DNA from: Rhodamnia argentea
Taxonomy: Eukaryota; Streptophyta; Magnoliopsida; Myrtales; Myrtaceae
Assembly (NCBI RefSeq): GCF_020921035.1
Contig: NC_063150.1
Span: 28,009,826-28,073,825, forward strand
Reading direction: 5' to 3'
DNA: 64,000 nucleotides
Shown piece after piece: positions 1 through 11,541 of this stretch. Every line of letters begins with the position of its first letter. Positions within the stretch are counted from its first letter, which is position 1. The position numbers and the translations under genes were made by a program. The notes under the pieces are model-generated. The model was not told the origin of the DNA, did not search any database, and saw nothing but the letters and a program-made list of their open reading frames with translations.

Positions 1-382
1 CTTTGTGATACAAAAAGCTCTAAACTTGTACGCATGTGACACATTTACCCAAAACTTATGGTCGTGTGACACATTTACCCTAAACTTTTTATTGTGACAC
101 TAAAAACTCTAAACTTATAGGCATATGACACATTTATCCCAAATTTTGAGGTAAATGTGTCACATAGATATAAGTTTAAGATTTTTGATATCACAAAAAA
201 ATATTTTCGGGTAAATATGTCATACGGGTACAAGTTTAGGGTTTTCGATGTTATAAGAAAAAGTTTAGGGTAAATGTGTCGCATGAGTAAAAGTTTGGGA
301 TTTTTAGTGTCACAAAAAAAAGTTTAGGGTAAATGTATCACAGTTGACATAGTTCAAGGTTTTTGGTGGTTTTTTCCCTTTT
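1..382. repeat. Foldback MITE-like inverted repeat, left end possibly outside the window
   Basis: The stretch is built from repeated words of the type GTGACACATTTACCC and TAAACTT. They read in one orientation up to about base 148 and in the reverse complement after it (GGTAAATGTGTCAC and similar at 151-165, 211-220, 268-280, 322-340). This makes a long imperfect hairpin with no coding content. The organisation fits a non-autonomous foldback or MITE element. I cannot see target-site duplications, because the left end lies at the window edge. Confidence 0.65.
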
Positions 383-1252
383 AGAAAAAGTGAGTTACCT
401 ATGTAGAATGGGGCCACCTCAAACTGAGTTATAAAAAGGGTAGATGACCCATATTGCCGGCTCTAGTGGGCCGTATTAACCTTCTTAGGCACGGTAAGGA
501 AGATTTTCCTGCTTTGCTCATTTCTGTTAAATGTAATATCATAGCATGTTACAGGGTCCTTAATATGTCCCATAGGGGAAAATAGTGTCTCGCACCTCTA
601 TGGAGAAATTATATTTTTCCATGTCGATAAGAATCAAGAAATGTTGATAAAAGAAGGGCTGGCCAACCTTAGGGTTTGGTACAATAGGTGTGGAAATCGG
701 AGAATTTCCGGTTCAAGAATTGAAGGTCATTCGTTTAAATCCCGTAAAATGTGGGTGAACCACGTATTCTAGGTTATGGTTACCCATGTAATTATAAGTC
801 AGGATCTAACTGGTCCATGAGATTTAAAATTTATTATTTTATCTTGATCCATTTTAGCTTTTTTTTTTCAATATTTCGAGAGGCCTTGTTAGGAAGACAC
901 GTGTATACATCTAATTGTTTTTTTTTTTTTTTTGGTAAGGAGTATACATCTAATTGTTCACTTTGATAAGAGACATAACACCATTTGGCAAAGCTGTTCA
1001 AATGAGATTTCCTAGGAAATTAGTGGGAGAGTGAAGTGGAATTCAGAAAAATGCTTGAATACTTCCATAGGATGAATCACTAACGATCCACCATTTTGAA
1101 CGAGGTACAAAATATGTATCCTTATTTCCATACACACTCAAAAGGACGATCATGTCCATCACCAATAAAAAGACAAGCCAAACACTTAAAATATAGAAGA
1201 CACAAAGCACCGCGAGTACTTCCAAATTTATTTGAGAGAACAACTTCCGGAA
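383..1252. other. Intergenic stretch, no gene recognised
   Basis: This is AT-rich DNA downstream of the first PR-10 gene. It contains poly-T runs (near 861 and 919) and short chance reading frames with no family resemblance. The part next to 1252 is the likely 3' untranslated and downstream region of the PR-10 gene. Confidence 0.5.
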
Positions 1253-1817
1253 TCAAGCATAAGCATCGGGGTTCTGGAGGAGGTACGCTTCGACGACTTT
1301 GTACATTCCCAAGGCTCTCTCTTTGCCGGCTTTGACGTCTTCTTCTTTTAGCTCGAAATCGCCCTTGGTGTAGTACATGCTGGTCATCTTGTTCTTGCTC
1401 CCGCCGTCCGGCGTCGGCTCAAACTTAACTTTGTAAGTGATAGATTCAAACTTTTCCATCAATGGACCGCCTTCGATCAACGCGTATTTATACGTGAGCG
1501 TCTCCTCGTTCAGCTCGTCTACTCGGTTCTTGATGCAGCTGATTTGGCTACCTGCGTATGAAATGGGATAGTACGTGCTATTTAGATTTGAATCAATCAC
1601 ATCAATAGTTTAAAACCCTCGAGAAAGATTCACCTTCGGTGAAATTGATTTGCCTAATGCTTCCGGCTCCTCCTTCGCCCGGGACGATGTCGATACTCTT
1701 GATAGTTTGAGGCATGAGCTTGGGGATGAGGTTGTGGGAGTCCACGATCAAGGCCCTAAACAATCTCGCCGCGGGGATGGGGGAACTGTACTCATCCATG
1801 AACGTGAACACACCCAT
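1253..1817 (-). CDS. PR-10 / Bet v 1 family protein, gene 1 (160 aa, two exons)
   Basis: Exon 1 is 1634-1817 (184 nt) and exon 2 is 1253-1551 (299 nt). They are joined across an 82-bp GT-AG intron (1552-1633) in phase 1, the conserved intron position of plant PR-10 genes. The product is 160 residues, the normal family length. The glycine-rich P-loop of Bet v 1 proteins is at residues 47-52 (GEGGAG); the following conserved Lys is Arg in this copy. The C-terminal helix ends in NPDAYA. PR-10 proteins are cytosolic, lack a signal peptide, fold as a seven-stranded sheet around a long helix, and bind hydrophobic ligands such as cytokinins, flavonoids or fatty acids; the ligand here is unknown. I chose the ATG at 1817 because an in-frame ATG five codons upstream would add residues unlike the family. 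This copy is clearly diverged from the 36-54 kb copies. Confidence 0.93.
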
Positions 1818-1917
1818 GATCGATCTCTGCAAAACTCGCTAGCGGAAATTATACCAAACGATGGAAAATCAACTTTGGTTGAGCTTTGGTGTGAAAGAGA
1901 CCGGCAAGGGAGGGCAG

Positions 1918-1926
1918 TATTTATAG
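1918..1926 (-). promoter_or_regulatory. TATA box of PR-10 gene 1
   Basis: CTATAAATA on the minus strand, about 100 bp upstream of the ATG at 1817. The same word stands at a similar distance upstream of PR-10 genes 3, 8, 9 and 10. Confidence 0.65.
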
Positions 1927-2507
1927 GTCCAAGAGGAGGAGTCCTCGTTGAATCGGGCCTATGTCCTGTTGGCTCCTAAAGCACCCAAGATGTCTTTCGT
2001 CGTCGTGATTCGGAGGAAATTTGAAAAATTCACGACTTGATTGGGACAGGGCGTCGTTCTCAAAGCGGGGTTATGGATAATATAAGATGTTTTAGAGCAT
2101 GGTTTAGTGAATGGAAGAACTTGCCGGCGTTCGATTCGCATCTGGTCTCACCGTCATGCAATTTTTTTTTTCCAGAAGTCCACTTAATCCGAGAGGATTC
2201 TTAATCTCGCCGAAGTAACTTAGTTATCGAATGGAAGGGCTTGACAAACAAAGAGAATGCACTCATCGAATAAGCCCGGAATGTTGCCACACACTTAAAT
2301 AGACAAATTAGTTTGCTAAGATGGATTAACTGGTTCCTAAGGCTGAAAAATTAAATGGGCTATCGTAAAACTTTGCAAATATTTGATTTAATGCCGAAGT
2401 TCGATGAGAAATAAGAGGTCCCGAATCAAGTTATGATTAATAGACCACTTTGTCCTATGTCCTCAAGGATATTCTCTTGTGCCTTTCGATGGTGCTCTGA
2501 TAAATTA
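1927..2507. other. Upstream region of PR-10 gene 1, nothing further recognised
   Basis: Noncoding, with no recognisable gene or repeat end. It presumably holds distal promoter sequence of the PR-10 gene to its left. Confidence 0.4.
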
Positions 2508-3076
2508 TGAGAAAAATTTCAAATAAGGGCTTGAATTGGACCTTATTTTAAATAAGGATTTGAAGTGCTCAAATTATCTCAAAAAGGACACCAACGAAGG
2601 GCATTTTCGTTTTTTTATGCACTTTTTTTTTCCTTTTTTCTGTTATGTTTTTCATTTTTGTTCTTTTTTCTTTTTATTTTTTTCTCCCCTCCCCTGGTCA
2701 TCATCGGCCTTAGGCTCGGCAACCCTCGCCGGGCGTCGGATGAGGGTGGCCCTTGTTAGCCCAAGTGAGTGCGAGGGTTGCCCTCGCTAGCATGGCATCA
2801 GGCAAGGGTAGTCCTCGCTTGGTTTGGAGGCCCTCACCCAACACCGACGATGGCGGGGGAGGCGGTGAGAAAAAAAAAAGAGAGAAAAGAAATGGAATAG
2901 AAAAAAACAGAAGAAGGAAAAAAAATTTTAAAACAGAAAAATGACGAATACCCTTCAATCGGACACTTCTTTGAAATAATGATGGCACATTAGGTCTTTT
3001 TTAAAAATAATATCTACTTCATACTCTTATTTGATAAAATAAATACACTTTAGGTCTTTATTTGAAACTTCTCCCA
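2508..3076. mobile_element. Non-autonomous TIR element with GC-rich core
   Basis: The left arm (2508-2620) repeats a word like AAATAAGGGCTTGAA, and the right arm (2945-3076) carries its reverse complement, including TCTTTATTTGAAACTTC. The arms form long imperfect terminal inverted repeats around a poly-T/poly-A framed, GC-rich centre (2690-2860) with repeated CCCTCGCC-like words. It has no transposase. The design matches the elements at 6532-7247 and 15741-16745, for which 9-12 bp direct repeats suggest a Mutator-type origin. A target-site duplication is not clear here. Confidence 0.6.
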
Positions 3077-3210
3077 AATTGTATTGTGTAAATCAATGTA
3101 TCCAACCACTAATGTGCTTCTTGGGCAAACAAAAACAAACGAGCGAGTAGTAAAACAAGCACATAGCACTTGAGAGCGACAAGAAGCCTCTCTCTGGGCC
3201 AAAACTGGGT

Positions 3211-3247
3211 TGGCCAGCTCCCATAGTGTGACGGGCGGTGTGTGCAA
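3211..3247 (-). pseudogene. Plastid 16S rRNA fragment (NUPT), about 37 bp
   Basis: On the plus strand the stretch contains GCTCCCATAGTGTGACGGG followed by CGGTGTGTGCAA. This is the antisense of the highly conserved 3' part of 16S rRNA (the region of the universal 1392/1406 primers). The flank TGGCCAGCTCCCATAG is the plastid rather than the bacterial or nuclear version, as I recall it. It is far too short to be functional, so it is a scrap of organelle DNA in the nucleus. Similarity stops abruptly on both sides. Confidence 0.6.
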
Positions 3248-3489
3248 TTTCATAATCAGTTGGTGTATACGAACAATCAAATGAACTGCGATCCCAAGGG
3301 GCATCAGGTTGTTTTGTTCTGGCGGGTGAAAAATGCACATAACAGATAGAATCCTAAAATGAAATCTCCTATTAGAAATTCACGAATTAGAGATGCTGTA
3401 ATATACTCTTTCCCATAACTTCTCATACTAGACCAACAAATGCGGAAGTGGCTAAAGAAGTCGGAGGAAGAAAGTAATGGTAGTTGGGC

Positions 3490-3552
3490 AACTTTCTAGA
3501 CCTTCAGCCACTGGGCAGGCGTCAGCCCTCATACATGGTCTTACAACTTTGC
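3490..3552 (-). pseudogene. Plastid 23S rRNA fragment (NUPT), about 60 bp
   Basis: The plus strand reads as antisense 23S rRNA: CACTGGGCAGGCGTCAG, then CATACATGGTCTTAC and ACTTTGCGG. This is a strongly conserved large-subunit segment, in its plastid form as far as I can recall it. It lies about 240 bp from the 16S scrap and in the same orientation, but in the order opposite to a simple inverted copy of the plastid rRNA operon. Confidence 0.6.
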
Positions 3553-4630
3553 GGCCCTAGAAGGAATTCCATGGGGGCCCTATGAAAATTTAGAAACCCG
3601 GTACGATAGTAGCTCGACCTTCGGAAGAAGTAAAGTGGGAAGCCTGATGATAGGAATCGATCTTTCTAGAGGTACTCGCTCCTCTCTGAATTCGTAACCT
3701 CCTCATTATAGTCATAGTCCTCCCGTGCTCCGCTAATAATCGAAGTGTTTGCCTGCGTGTCCTTGTCAGAGAGTTGAGATTACTTGCTCAAGAGGCTGCT
3801 TGAATGCTCATTTAATGCTGGCTCCGATTTGATGATGAATAGTTTGGCTTCATATGTCCATATATTGGCACTTCGGTGCTGGTGGGGCCACTTCAGACTT
3901 ATTTAGCATAGTTGAAATATGACCCCAGATTTTAGTGCATGGGATTGTCAAGACTCTAGGGTTTCTAGGCCATTATATTTATGACATGAGACCCACTTCT
4001 CAAATATGACTGGGTAAAGTTCCTTGGAAATAAGCAGGCATGATGACTATGATCATTAATGATGGAGCTTATGTGCTCAATTACATGCTTATATGAACTG
4101 TCATAAACATCTTAACCTCTCATCTAATGTAATAATATAGCTACTTTGGGTCAGAATTACAAAGCAAATAATGGCCAAATCCAAATTGACCTTTCTTTCG
4201 AATGAACACAATATACATTACACATCAGCTTTAAATAGATGAAATTCTCTCAGACTTAACATCTTGAAGCATCGAATGCAATCGACGGAAGGAACAAGCT
4301 GACGGAAAGCTGGTGCCATTTAAGAAGCACACCCAAATTTCTTCAAATGCGTCAAACAATCTCGATCGCTAATTTTTGAGGTACACGCAATATATGCACC
4401 ACCGTAACATCATTATACCTACACTGTGCTCCGAGATACTTTTTCACAAGCCAAAGTACGATAATAGAATTGGAGAATTTTTATTGTAATAGCAGCATCA
4501 TTAGCACTCACTCTCAATCAAGGGTGTCCCAAGCATAGAGGACCCATTATAATTAGCAAAACTTAATCGGTCCAAGGAGAGAGATGCAGAATTTGCTTCA
4601 AACATAGACAAATGACATAAATAAAATTTT
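3553..4630. other. Intergenic stretch between NUPT scraps and PR-10 gene 2
   Basis: No gene or clear repeat recognised. The last few hundred bases before 4631 are the likely 3' untranslated and downstream region of PR-10 gene 2. Confidence 0.45.
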
Positions 4631-5439
4631 TTAGGCATAGGCCTCGGGGTTGGCCAAGAGATAAGCCTCCACAGCCTTGAAGACGGCCATGGCCTTCTCT
4701 TTCCCGGCCTTGATCTCCTCCTCATTGATCACGACCCCTGGTTTTGGGTGGTACTTGCTCACGTTCGTGCCCTTACAGCCCCCATCGGGAGACACCTCCA
4801 TCTTGATTTCGTAAGAGATAGACACGATCTTGTCGGCCAATTCGCCTCCCTCCACCATCGTGTAGCCGTACGTCATCTTCTCCTTGTCCAGTGCATCGAC
4901 TCTGTGCTTCAAGTACTTCAGATGACTGCCTGTGCTTAAAGGGCAATTGCGTAATTGCGAATGTTCATTATTGTTAGATGGGCCCACGTTTTACACTGAT
5001 GAAATAAGGTGCATTAGATGCTGGAAAATAAGAAAAAAAAGGCTAAATGTGGTCTAATTGTCCAATAAGGTCCTTCGCGCATCAATTATCACACCTTATT
5101 TATTATTTTTTTTTACGAAGCATCGGACCTTAATTGACTCATCTAATATGTGATTTTTCCTCCCTTTACTTGCATAACAATCTTCCAATTACTAAAGAAG
5201 AGATGGTGCCAAAATGTGGTACGCAGGTAACTAGTCGCTAGAGTCACCTAACCTTCGGCGAAGTTCATCTGCTTGACGCTCCCGGGGCCTCCATCGCCGT
5301 GGACAAGCTCGACGCTCTTGATGGCCTGAGGCATGAGCTTGGGGATGAGACTGTCGCCGTCGACGATCAACGCCTTGAACATCCTATGCGCCGGGATGGG
5401 GCTGCTGAATTCTTCGGTGAATACAACCGGGGTGCTCAT
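4631..5439 (-). CDS. PR-10 / Bet v 1 family protein, gene 2 (161 aa, two exons)
   Basis: Exon 1 is 5253-5439 (187 nt) and exon 2 is 4631-4929 (299 nt), with a 323-bp GT-AG phase-1 intron (4930-5252) at the family position. The product has 161 residues, one more than its neighbours, because of an extra residue at the N terminus ([10 protein letters not shown]). The P-loop is at residues 48-53 (GDGGPG) with Lys56. The C-terminal helix ends in ANPEAYA. The upstream in-frame ATG at 5523 would add 28 residues unlike the family, so I chose 5439. A poly-T/C tract lies just upstream of the start codon (5455-5475). The role is as for PR-10 in general: cytosolic, probably defence or stress related, ligand unknown. 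It is diverged from all other copies in the window and shows no lesion. Confidence 0.92.
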
Positions 5440-5576
5440 GATTGTTCTACTTCCTTTTTTTTTTCCCTCTCCCCTCAGGGATGTAATTGAAAGACGAGAA
5501 TGAAATTGAGATGAAAATGTCAATATGGAATGGATGAGATTCGGAGACGTAGGATGAGATTGTGAGGGGTGGAGGT

Positions 5577-5586
5577 GATAGTTATA
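5577..5586 (-). promoter_or_regulatory. Possible TATA box of PR-10 gene 2
   Basis: CCTATAACTA on the minus strand, about 140 bp upstream of the ATG. It is less canonical than the CTATAAATA of the other copies. Confidence 0.4.
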
Positions 5587-5599
5587 GGACTGGGATGGG

Positions 5600-6519
5600 C
5601 CCTTCCAATTAATGTCCGTCTCGTTAGCTGAACGTCACATCTTCTCCTGTCCGAGGTCGATGATTCTCCCTCAAAGGCCTTAACCCAAAAAATTATTCTA
5701 CATTTTAGTGGCTACTATTCATGTATCTCCTTTTACATTTAGTTTTTTCTTTTCACAGCTCACTTGTACGATAGTATCGAGTCAGGTATGAGTAAAGTAT
5801 GGACCGGGCGGAATATGGGTCAAGAATTTTACCCTGCGCATGAATAGGTCATAAACGGATTAATGGGTGAATTTTGATCAGATTATTTATGACTCAATCT
5901 AAACCTAATTCGATTCACCCGTTTGACAGATCTATCTGACACAAGGATTAACGGGGCACTAAGTAGCGCATTCTCCATAATTTTGGACACTAGCCCTTCA
6001 TGAGAAATTGATGTGGGTTTGTATTTTCACTCGGCTCAAGCCTACTCTTGTATTTTTCATTTAGCTAATTATAAGCACTGTGATATTGCACCCTCTATTT
6101 TTTATTCTTTAAATTTCAGCGGACATGTTAAATAAGTGGGTTGGCCTTAACAAAAAACACTTTAGTCCTACGTCATTAATGCAATTGGGGCAACCTCTTA
6201 TTTGCATGAAAAAGCTGCTGAAGCAATTGTAAGTAGAATTTTTTTTACTTCACAAGAAATTCCACGCACAGTTAATGATTCATCTATTGTGATACAGGAA
6301 AACACGAGTCAAGGAACGAAAAGAGAAAAGTAAAAAATAAAAGGCCAAAACAGAAGATGGGAGCGGTTCGGGAGTCATCTTGATCCCCTCCATGATGACG
6401 CCTGCTCTTCCCCATCTCCCAACAGTTAAGACTAATAAAAGCGGTCGGCGGAGCTCCTTATGGACGGTAGATGCATCCAAAATTCTGCCACATTAAATAT
6501 AAAAAAAAAGTAATGCATG
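5600..6519. other. Intergenic stretch upstream of PR-10 gene 2
   Basis: No gene. Between about 5790 and 5960 there is a run of words like GGGTCAAGAATTTT and TAATGGGTGAATTTTGATC, of the kind common in degraded plant DNA transposons. I could not define ends. Confidence 0.35.
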
Positions 6520-7259
6520 CCCTTTAAATGAGAGAAAATTAAAAAAAAAAAAAAAAAGCTCGAAGTCCTTTCATTTTCTCAAATAAAGGGATGGAGTTGA
6601 TTTTATTTTAAGTAAAGACCTGAAGTGTCATCATTCTCTCAAATAAAGGCATGATGTGACCTTATCAATCTAAAAAAAGGGCCTGACTCACTGGTGGTAG
6701 GGGCATTTTGGTCATTTAATATTTTAAATATTTTTATGCATTTTTTCCTTTTTTCTCAGCTTTCCAAAAATTTTACAAAAATTTAAAAAAAAGAGAGATA
6801 TACAGGTGGGAGTGGGATGCCCTCCTGCCTTTGGCCGTTGCCTCACCATTGGTGGGGCGGTGGCCATGGTCTACGAAGTTGTTGGCCCTCACCAAGGCGC
6901 CGATGACCCACCGGCCATGGCCACTGCCCCACTGATGGTTGGGCAGTGGTCAGTCCTTTCGCTTGTGTCTCATTTTTCCTTTTTACTTTTATTTTTTTTA
7001 GTTTTAATATAATTTAACTAAAAATTAGGTTAAAATTACGTTTTGATGAAAATGGTTTAATCGGCCAGAATATTTAGTCGATCGGCCAGGTGGCGAGGTT
7101 AGGCACTTATTTGAAAAAAAAAAATATGACTATTTCGGACCCTTATTTGAAACAAAAAGAGCACATCCGGCTTTTATTTAAAATCATGATTACTTTATGC
7201 CCTTATTTGAAAAAATGAAAGTATTTAGGGCCCTTATTTGGAATTTTCCCTTTAAATGA
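6520..7259. mobile_element. Non-autonomous Mutator-like TIR element with 12-bp target-site duplication
   Basis: The direct repeat CCCTTTAAATGA occurs at 6520-6531 and 7248-7259, and the element lies between (6532-7247, 716 bp). The left arm carries TCAAATAAAGG words and the right arm their complement (CCCTTATTTGA several times), giving long imperfect inverted repeats around a GC-rich core (6805-6950). A target-site duplication of 9-12 bp is typical of the Mutator superfamily. No transposase is encoded. The short reading frame in the core is a by-product of its GC-rich composition. Confidence 0.7.
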
Positions 7260-9453
7260 AGTGAGCCTATCATGAATTTCGACCCAATCTAGGTTTACGA
7301 AAACAAATTATAGGTGGAGAGAGATTAAAAAAATAAATAAATAAGGATATAATTTGACTTTAGTAGCTAACAAAATGTTAGTCAAAACCTCATGAAAATG
7401 TAGAAGACTCACAAAAGTCGTGACCCAATCGCCAAGGTGCAACAAGTTTTAATGGTTCATAGTAGCTTTTCAAGAAGCGTTGGTAGTTTTGCACATTAAA
7501 TATTGTTGCCATTGGGCAAGGGAGTTTTGAATTGCTGGTAAAGATCATGGATTTGTGGGAACCAGCCCAAAGAAAGAAAAACTTGTCGCCATTCAATGGC
7601 GGTCGCCAGCGTACAGCCCATTGATTCAGCCTAGGCACCATGTCCCACAGCGAAGCTCCGAAAAGAAAAAGCACAGTAGCAATTCATGGAAATTGATTTT
7701 GAAAGGTTGGGGGTTAGAATAAGGTAGAGGTGTACATTGCGGTTGACTTCACTTCGGTCTAGAGCTTAACCCGTCTAACTTTGAGCTGAGGATTTGTGTA
7801 GTCCGACTTCGACCCGAGATGGATTGGTGACTACTTCGAGCAGAGTAAGGAAAGAGTACCTCGATCTGTTTGAATGAAGAGCGGGAACCATCGTAGAATT
7901 GAACCGGTTCACGGACGAAGGGAAGGTTATTGCATGATGGCAGGATTACCACAGAAGTGATCCATGTCCGGGACACGGAGGAAACCATGGAAGCATGGAG
8001 CAGCTAGGGAAAGGATTAGAGGTGGATTCCAAAAACCATTGAAGGAGATCTCAGGAATTACGGGGGAAGAAGACATGCTCTAGTCAATGCTTTTGATCAC
8101 TTTGAGTGATAGAACAAGTTAAGTATTAAAACACGATTTTATTTAACAGCTTAAACTTTTGAAACAGTTGGTGGTGATCTCACAGAATCTCACATTTAGG
8201 CTGAGGGTTGAACCAAAGAATAAACTTTTGTTCATTTTTCCAATAGTCTCTTGGCACATTTGACTTAGATGGATTTAGATCCAATAGTAATGTTCGGTTC
8301 TTGCAATTAAAAATCCATTAATTATCCCATTTAGGCGAGATACTATATAGAGCAGGCCAACACCAACCATGTCAATACAACATGAGGACCCCCATTGGGT
8401 GTTTGAAAGCTCATGAATGCTTAAATTGTTCTTGATATTGAAAACTTTTTTCATCGATCAATTATTTCAAGCTATACACACGATCATTTTAATATATATA
8501 TATATATATATATATTTCAAATAATTCATTTTTTCGCGAAATAAGCAAATCATAAATAATTATATATTTGGATTCGTTCAATGTTAGAAACAGGACTTGT
8601 ATTAGAGAGTGAATGATTAAGAAATAATTTATCCGACACATGAAAGCGGTCAAGGGTGGGGAAGAAAAAGGCATTGCCTAAATGGTCAATGGGTTTTTAT
8701 TTTACAAATTATGGACGAATTAGATTGTAAAATGTACAACACTACACCCCTATCATTTTCATATTGTCTATAATTGGATTGACTTCGTATGGCATACACT
8801 AATTTCATTTGATCCAAATGACAGAGTTGTTGGAAGAGTATGTGTTAATCATAATTAAGTAGGCAAATTGGGTTGATCACAAAATTGATATCGATTATTT
8901 AGTACATTGTAATTAAGAAGGTGCAATCGAATTGGAGTTTTATGTATCGAGCATAATATAGAAATCACTCCATTACGTATTATACAGGACCTCAAAAACC
9001 TAGCCAGTTCTTTATAAGCTAAGTACTTAACGATTTGTTTTTTTGTAGAATAAATTATTACCTAAGGTGTCATATAGTATGCACATAATTTTTGTACGGA
9101 CACCAATTATTTTAGAAATGAAGAGCATGTTGCTTTCTGACGATTGACGTTTTCCCTACTTAGTTTTCACGTATCAAATTAAGGAATAATAAATTACGCG
9201 CATACTAAGAAAATAGAAAGAGGATTTCCTTTGTATTTATTTGCTGACATCACACCATTCTCAAAATACTCAAAACAAGAGAACGATCTCGGAGACTTGC
9301 TACGGGGCAAGCCCGAGGCTCCATAATCCGAACATAAACCCAAGATTAAAGATGAACAACCATGAAGAGACACACACCCTTTAGGAGAGACATCACCATA
9401 AGATCGACAATCTTGTGGTAATAGACGGTGATCACCCCGCACGTCTGACATTC
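7260..9453. other. Long intergenic stretch, no gene recognised
   Basis: AT-rich DNA with a (TA)n microsatellite at about 8493-8514. Antisense frames at 7390-7674 and 7749-7988 resemble no family I know. The part close to 9453 is the 3' flank of PR-10 gene 3. Confidence 0.4.
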
Positions 9454-10426
9454 TTAGCAAGCATTAGGGTTGGCCAAGAGATAACCCTCAAGAGCCTTGA
9501 ACAAGCCCAAGACCTTCTCCTTGCCTTCCTTGATTTGCTCCTCGGTGAACTGGATGTCACCAGTGGCGTAGTACTTGCTCCTGTTCTTGCATATGGACCC
9601 TCCCTCGGGGCCGGCCTCGATCTTGATGTCGTATGAGATCTTCTCGAATATGTTCATCAGGGCGTCGCCCTCTATCCAACCGTAGCTGTATGTTAGCTTC
9701 TCCTGGTCCGGAGCGTCGACCCTGTGTTTCGCGTACTTGAAATGGCTAGCTGCAATTGTCATCGTTGAATCAAATATAAGAGAGCGTTACTTGCAAATAT
9801 ATTGATGATGAGTCAAAATTGTTTGTATGCAAATTGTGATACCAATTCACAAGAAGCACTGGACACAAAATGGTGCGGCGTAACTTGACCGTTGTAACTT
9901 TACGGCTAAGGATTTTTCCCCTTTGCTCTAGGGTTGTAAATTTTAACAGACAAAAGAATTCCGTGGTCACTCTCAAACATAATTAGTATATCTGTACACT
10001 CTCTATGCATTTTGTAAGTTACTTTGAACTATCATCTACCAGTGTCTATATGACTCATGATTTGTAGAATTTATGAAACCATTGTGAACTGATCCATAAC
10101 TTAATCAATCTACCACACAAAGGCATAGTTTCAAATTGGAAGACTTTAGCATGAACTCCTTTTCTAATGACATATAAAAATAGCGGATTTTTGTTGTTAG
10201 GAAAGTCCAATTAGTCTATTGAGATTTTTGAAAGTTCTTAACCTTCTCCAAAGGTAATCTTCTTGATGGTTCCGGGCCCTCCATCACCTTCGATGACCTC
10301 GATGCTTTCGAAGGCATGGGGGAGGATCTTCGGGAATATCTTGTCGCTGTCGAAAACAAACGCCTTGAACATCCGGGTCGGCGGAATCGGGGTGACGACC
10401 TCCATGTCATAAGTGATGAGACCCAT
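9454..10426 (-). CDS. PR-10 / Bet v 1 family protein, gene 3 (159 aa, two exons)
   Basis: Exon 1 is 10243-10426 (184 nt) and exon 2 is 9454-9749 (296 nt). The GT-AG phase-1 intron (9750-10242) is 493 bp, the longest in the cluster. The product is 159 residues. The P-loop is at 47-52 (GDGGPG), followed by T-I-K-K as in classical Bet v 1. The codon split by the intron encodes Ala where the other intact copies have Gly. The protein ends in NPNAC, one residue short of the usual end. The N-terminal half (MGLITYDMEVVTPIPPTRMF) is the most diverged in the window. No frameshift or stop is present, so it looks functional. A poly-T/C tract lies at 10488-10500 in the 5' leader. Confidence 0.92.
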
Positions 10427-10562
10427 GTTCTAATGAGGGTTTTCGAAGGTGAAAACGGGAGAAAACTGGAGAGATAGATAGAGCCTTTTTTTTTTTCCCC
10501 TGGATTTGGATCGAGTACTGAGCTTCTTCGAAATGGTGCATTTTGAGTGAAGAAGATGAAGG

Positions 10563-10571
10563 TATTTATAG
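10563..10571 (-). promoter_or_regulatory. TATA box of PR-10 gene 3
   Basis: CTATAAATA on the minus strand, about 140 bp upstream of the ATG at 10426. It is identical to the word found upstream of genes 1, 8, 9 and 10. Confidence 0.6.
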
Positions 10572-10579
10572 ATTGGACG

Positions 10580-11541
10580 TGAAGGTGGTCGTGCTGGACA
10601 GTGTCCTCCATGGATATACAAGAGATTGAGAGTAGGTAAGTCTCTAATTTTTTTAAAGCGGTTTTGAATGGTTCTAACAAGATGGAGTAGACATTATATA
10701 TATATTTTTAAGGGATCGATTGGTTTTTTTAATTTATTATTTTCATTGGTCAAAGCATTCATCCTATGAAGTTGCTGGAAAGATGCACGTTGAGCTCATA
10801 TATGTGTCTGCACGATATGTTGTCTTTAGCTCTTTTTAAAATAATTATGAGAGAACGAACCGACCAGATTGATATTTTTTTTTTAAGGATAAATTGTATC
10901 AGGACATTTTATCAAAATTATCTCGAACATTAATTGGGAAACAAAATAGGAAGTTGACTTCGTCGGGGTAGTTGGATCGGTGATTTCATCTTGGATAGAA
11001 ACATGTATAGAATCTTTTGAGGGTTGACCCAAAAAAAAAAAATATAATACTTTAAAGGAAAAACGGATTGATAATATCTTTGCAAAAATGAGAGTTCATT
11101 TCTTTTCCGTTGATCAAGTTAATTTGAAGCTAGTCATACGGTTGTTTCAAAAAAAAAAAAAAAAAGCAATCGAACACAATAATAAACAAACAAGAAAATA
11201 TATCGGACATTGGATTTACGCGATCCGATTGGCGACACATACTCCATGAGGAGCAGCACATGATTCACCATTAATTAAGCGACAAAATGAAAATTACAAC
11301 TACACTTGAGTCACTCAAATACTCTCACTTCTTTCTAGTCCCCACAATTCATTGCGAGACAATCTGATGAAAGAATTCACAAAATTTTCCACAAGATTTC
11401 TTGACTTGATCACCAAAAGCTCCTTTTGGATGAAATTCATGAAGAAGACCTATTCCTTATATAAAAAAGATTGAGATCCAAAAATAGCTAATTCCATTTT
11501 GAAAAACCTGCTAAAAAATTAGAAAACCTACGTAGATTGAT
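10580..11541. other. Upstream region of PR-10 gene 3
   Basis: AT-rich, noncoding, with poly-A/T runs near 10880, 11030 and 11150. No gene or defined repeat recognised. Confidence 0.4.

Noticed and set aside
4748..5490. Plus-strand frames opposite PR-10 gene 2
   Set aside because: They are antisense shadows of well-supported PR-10 exons, as are similar frames opposite the other copies (for example 1650-1979, 9415-9636, 46253-46450).
7390..7988. Minus-strand frames of 94 and 79 codons
   Set aside because: I recognise no family and see no splice or promoter context. The length is within chance for this much sequence.
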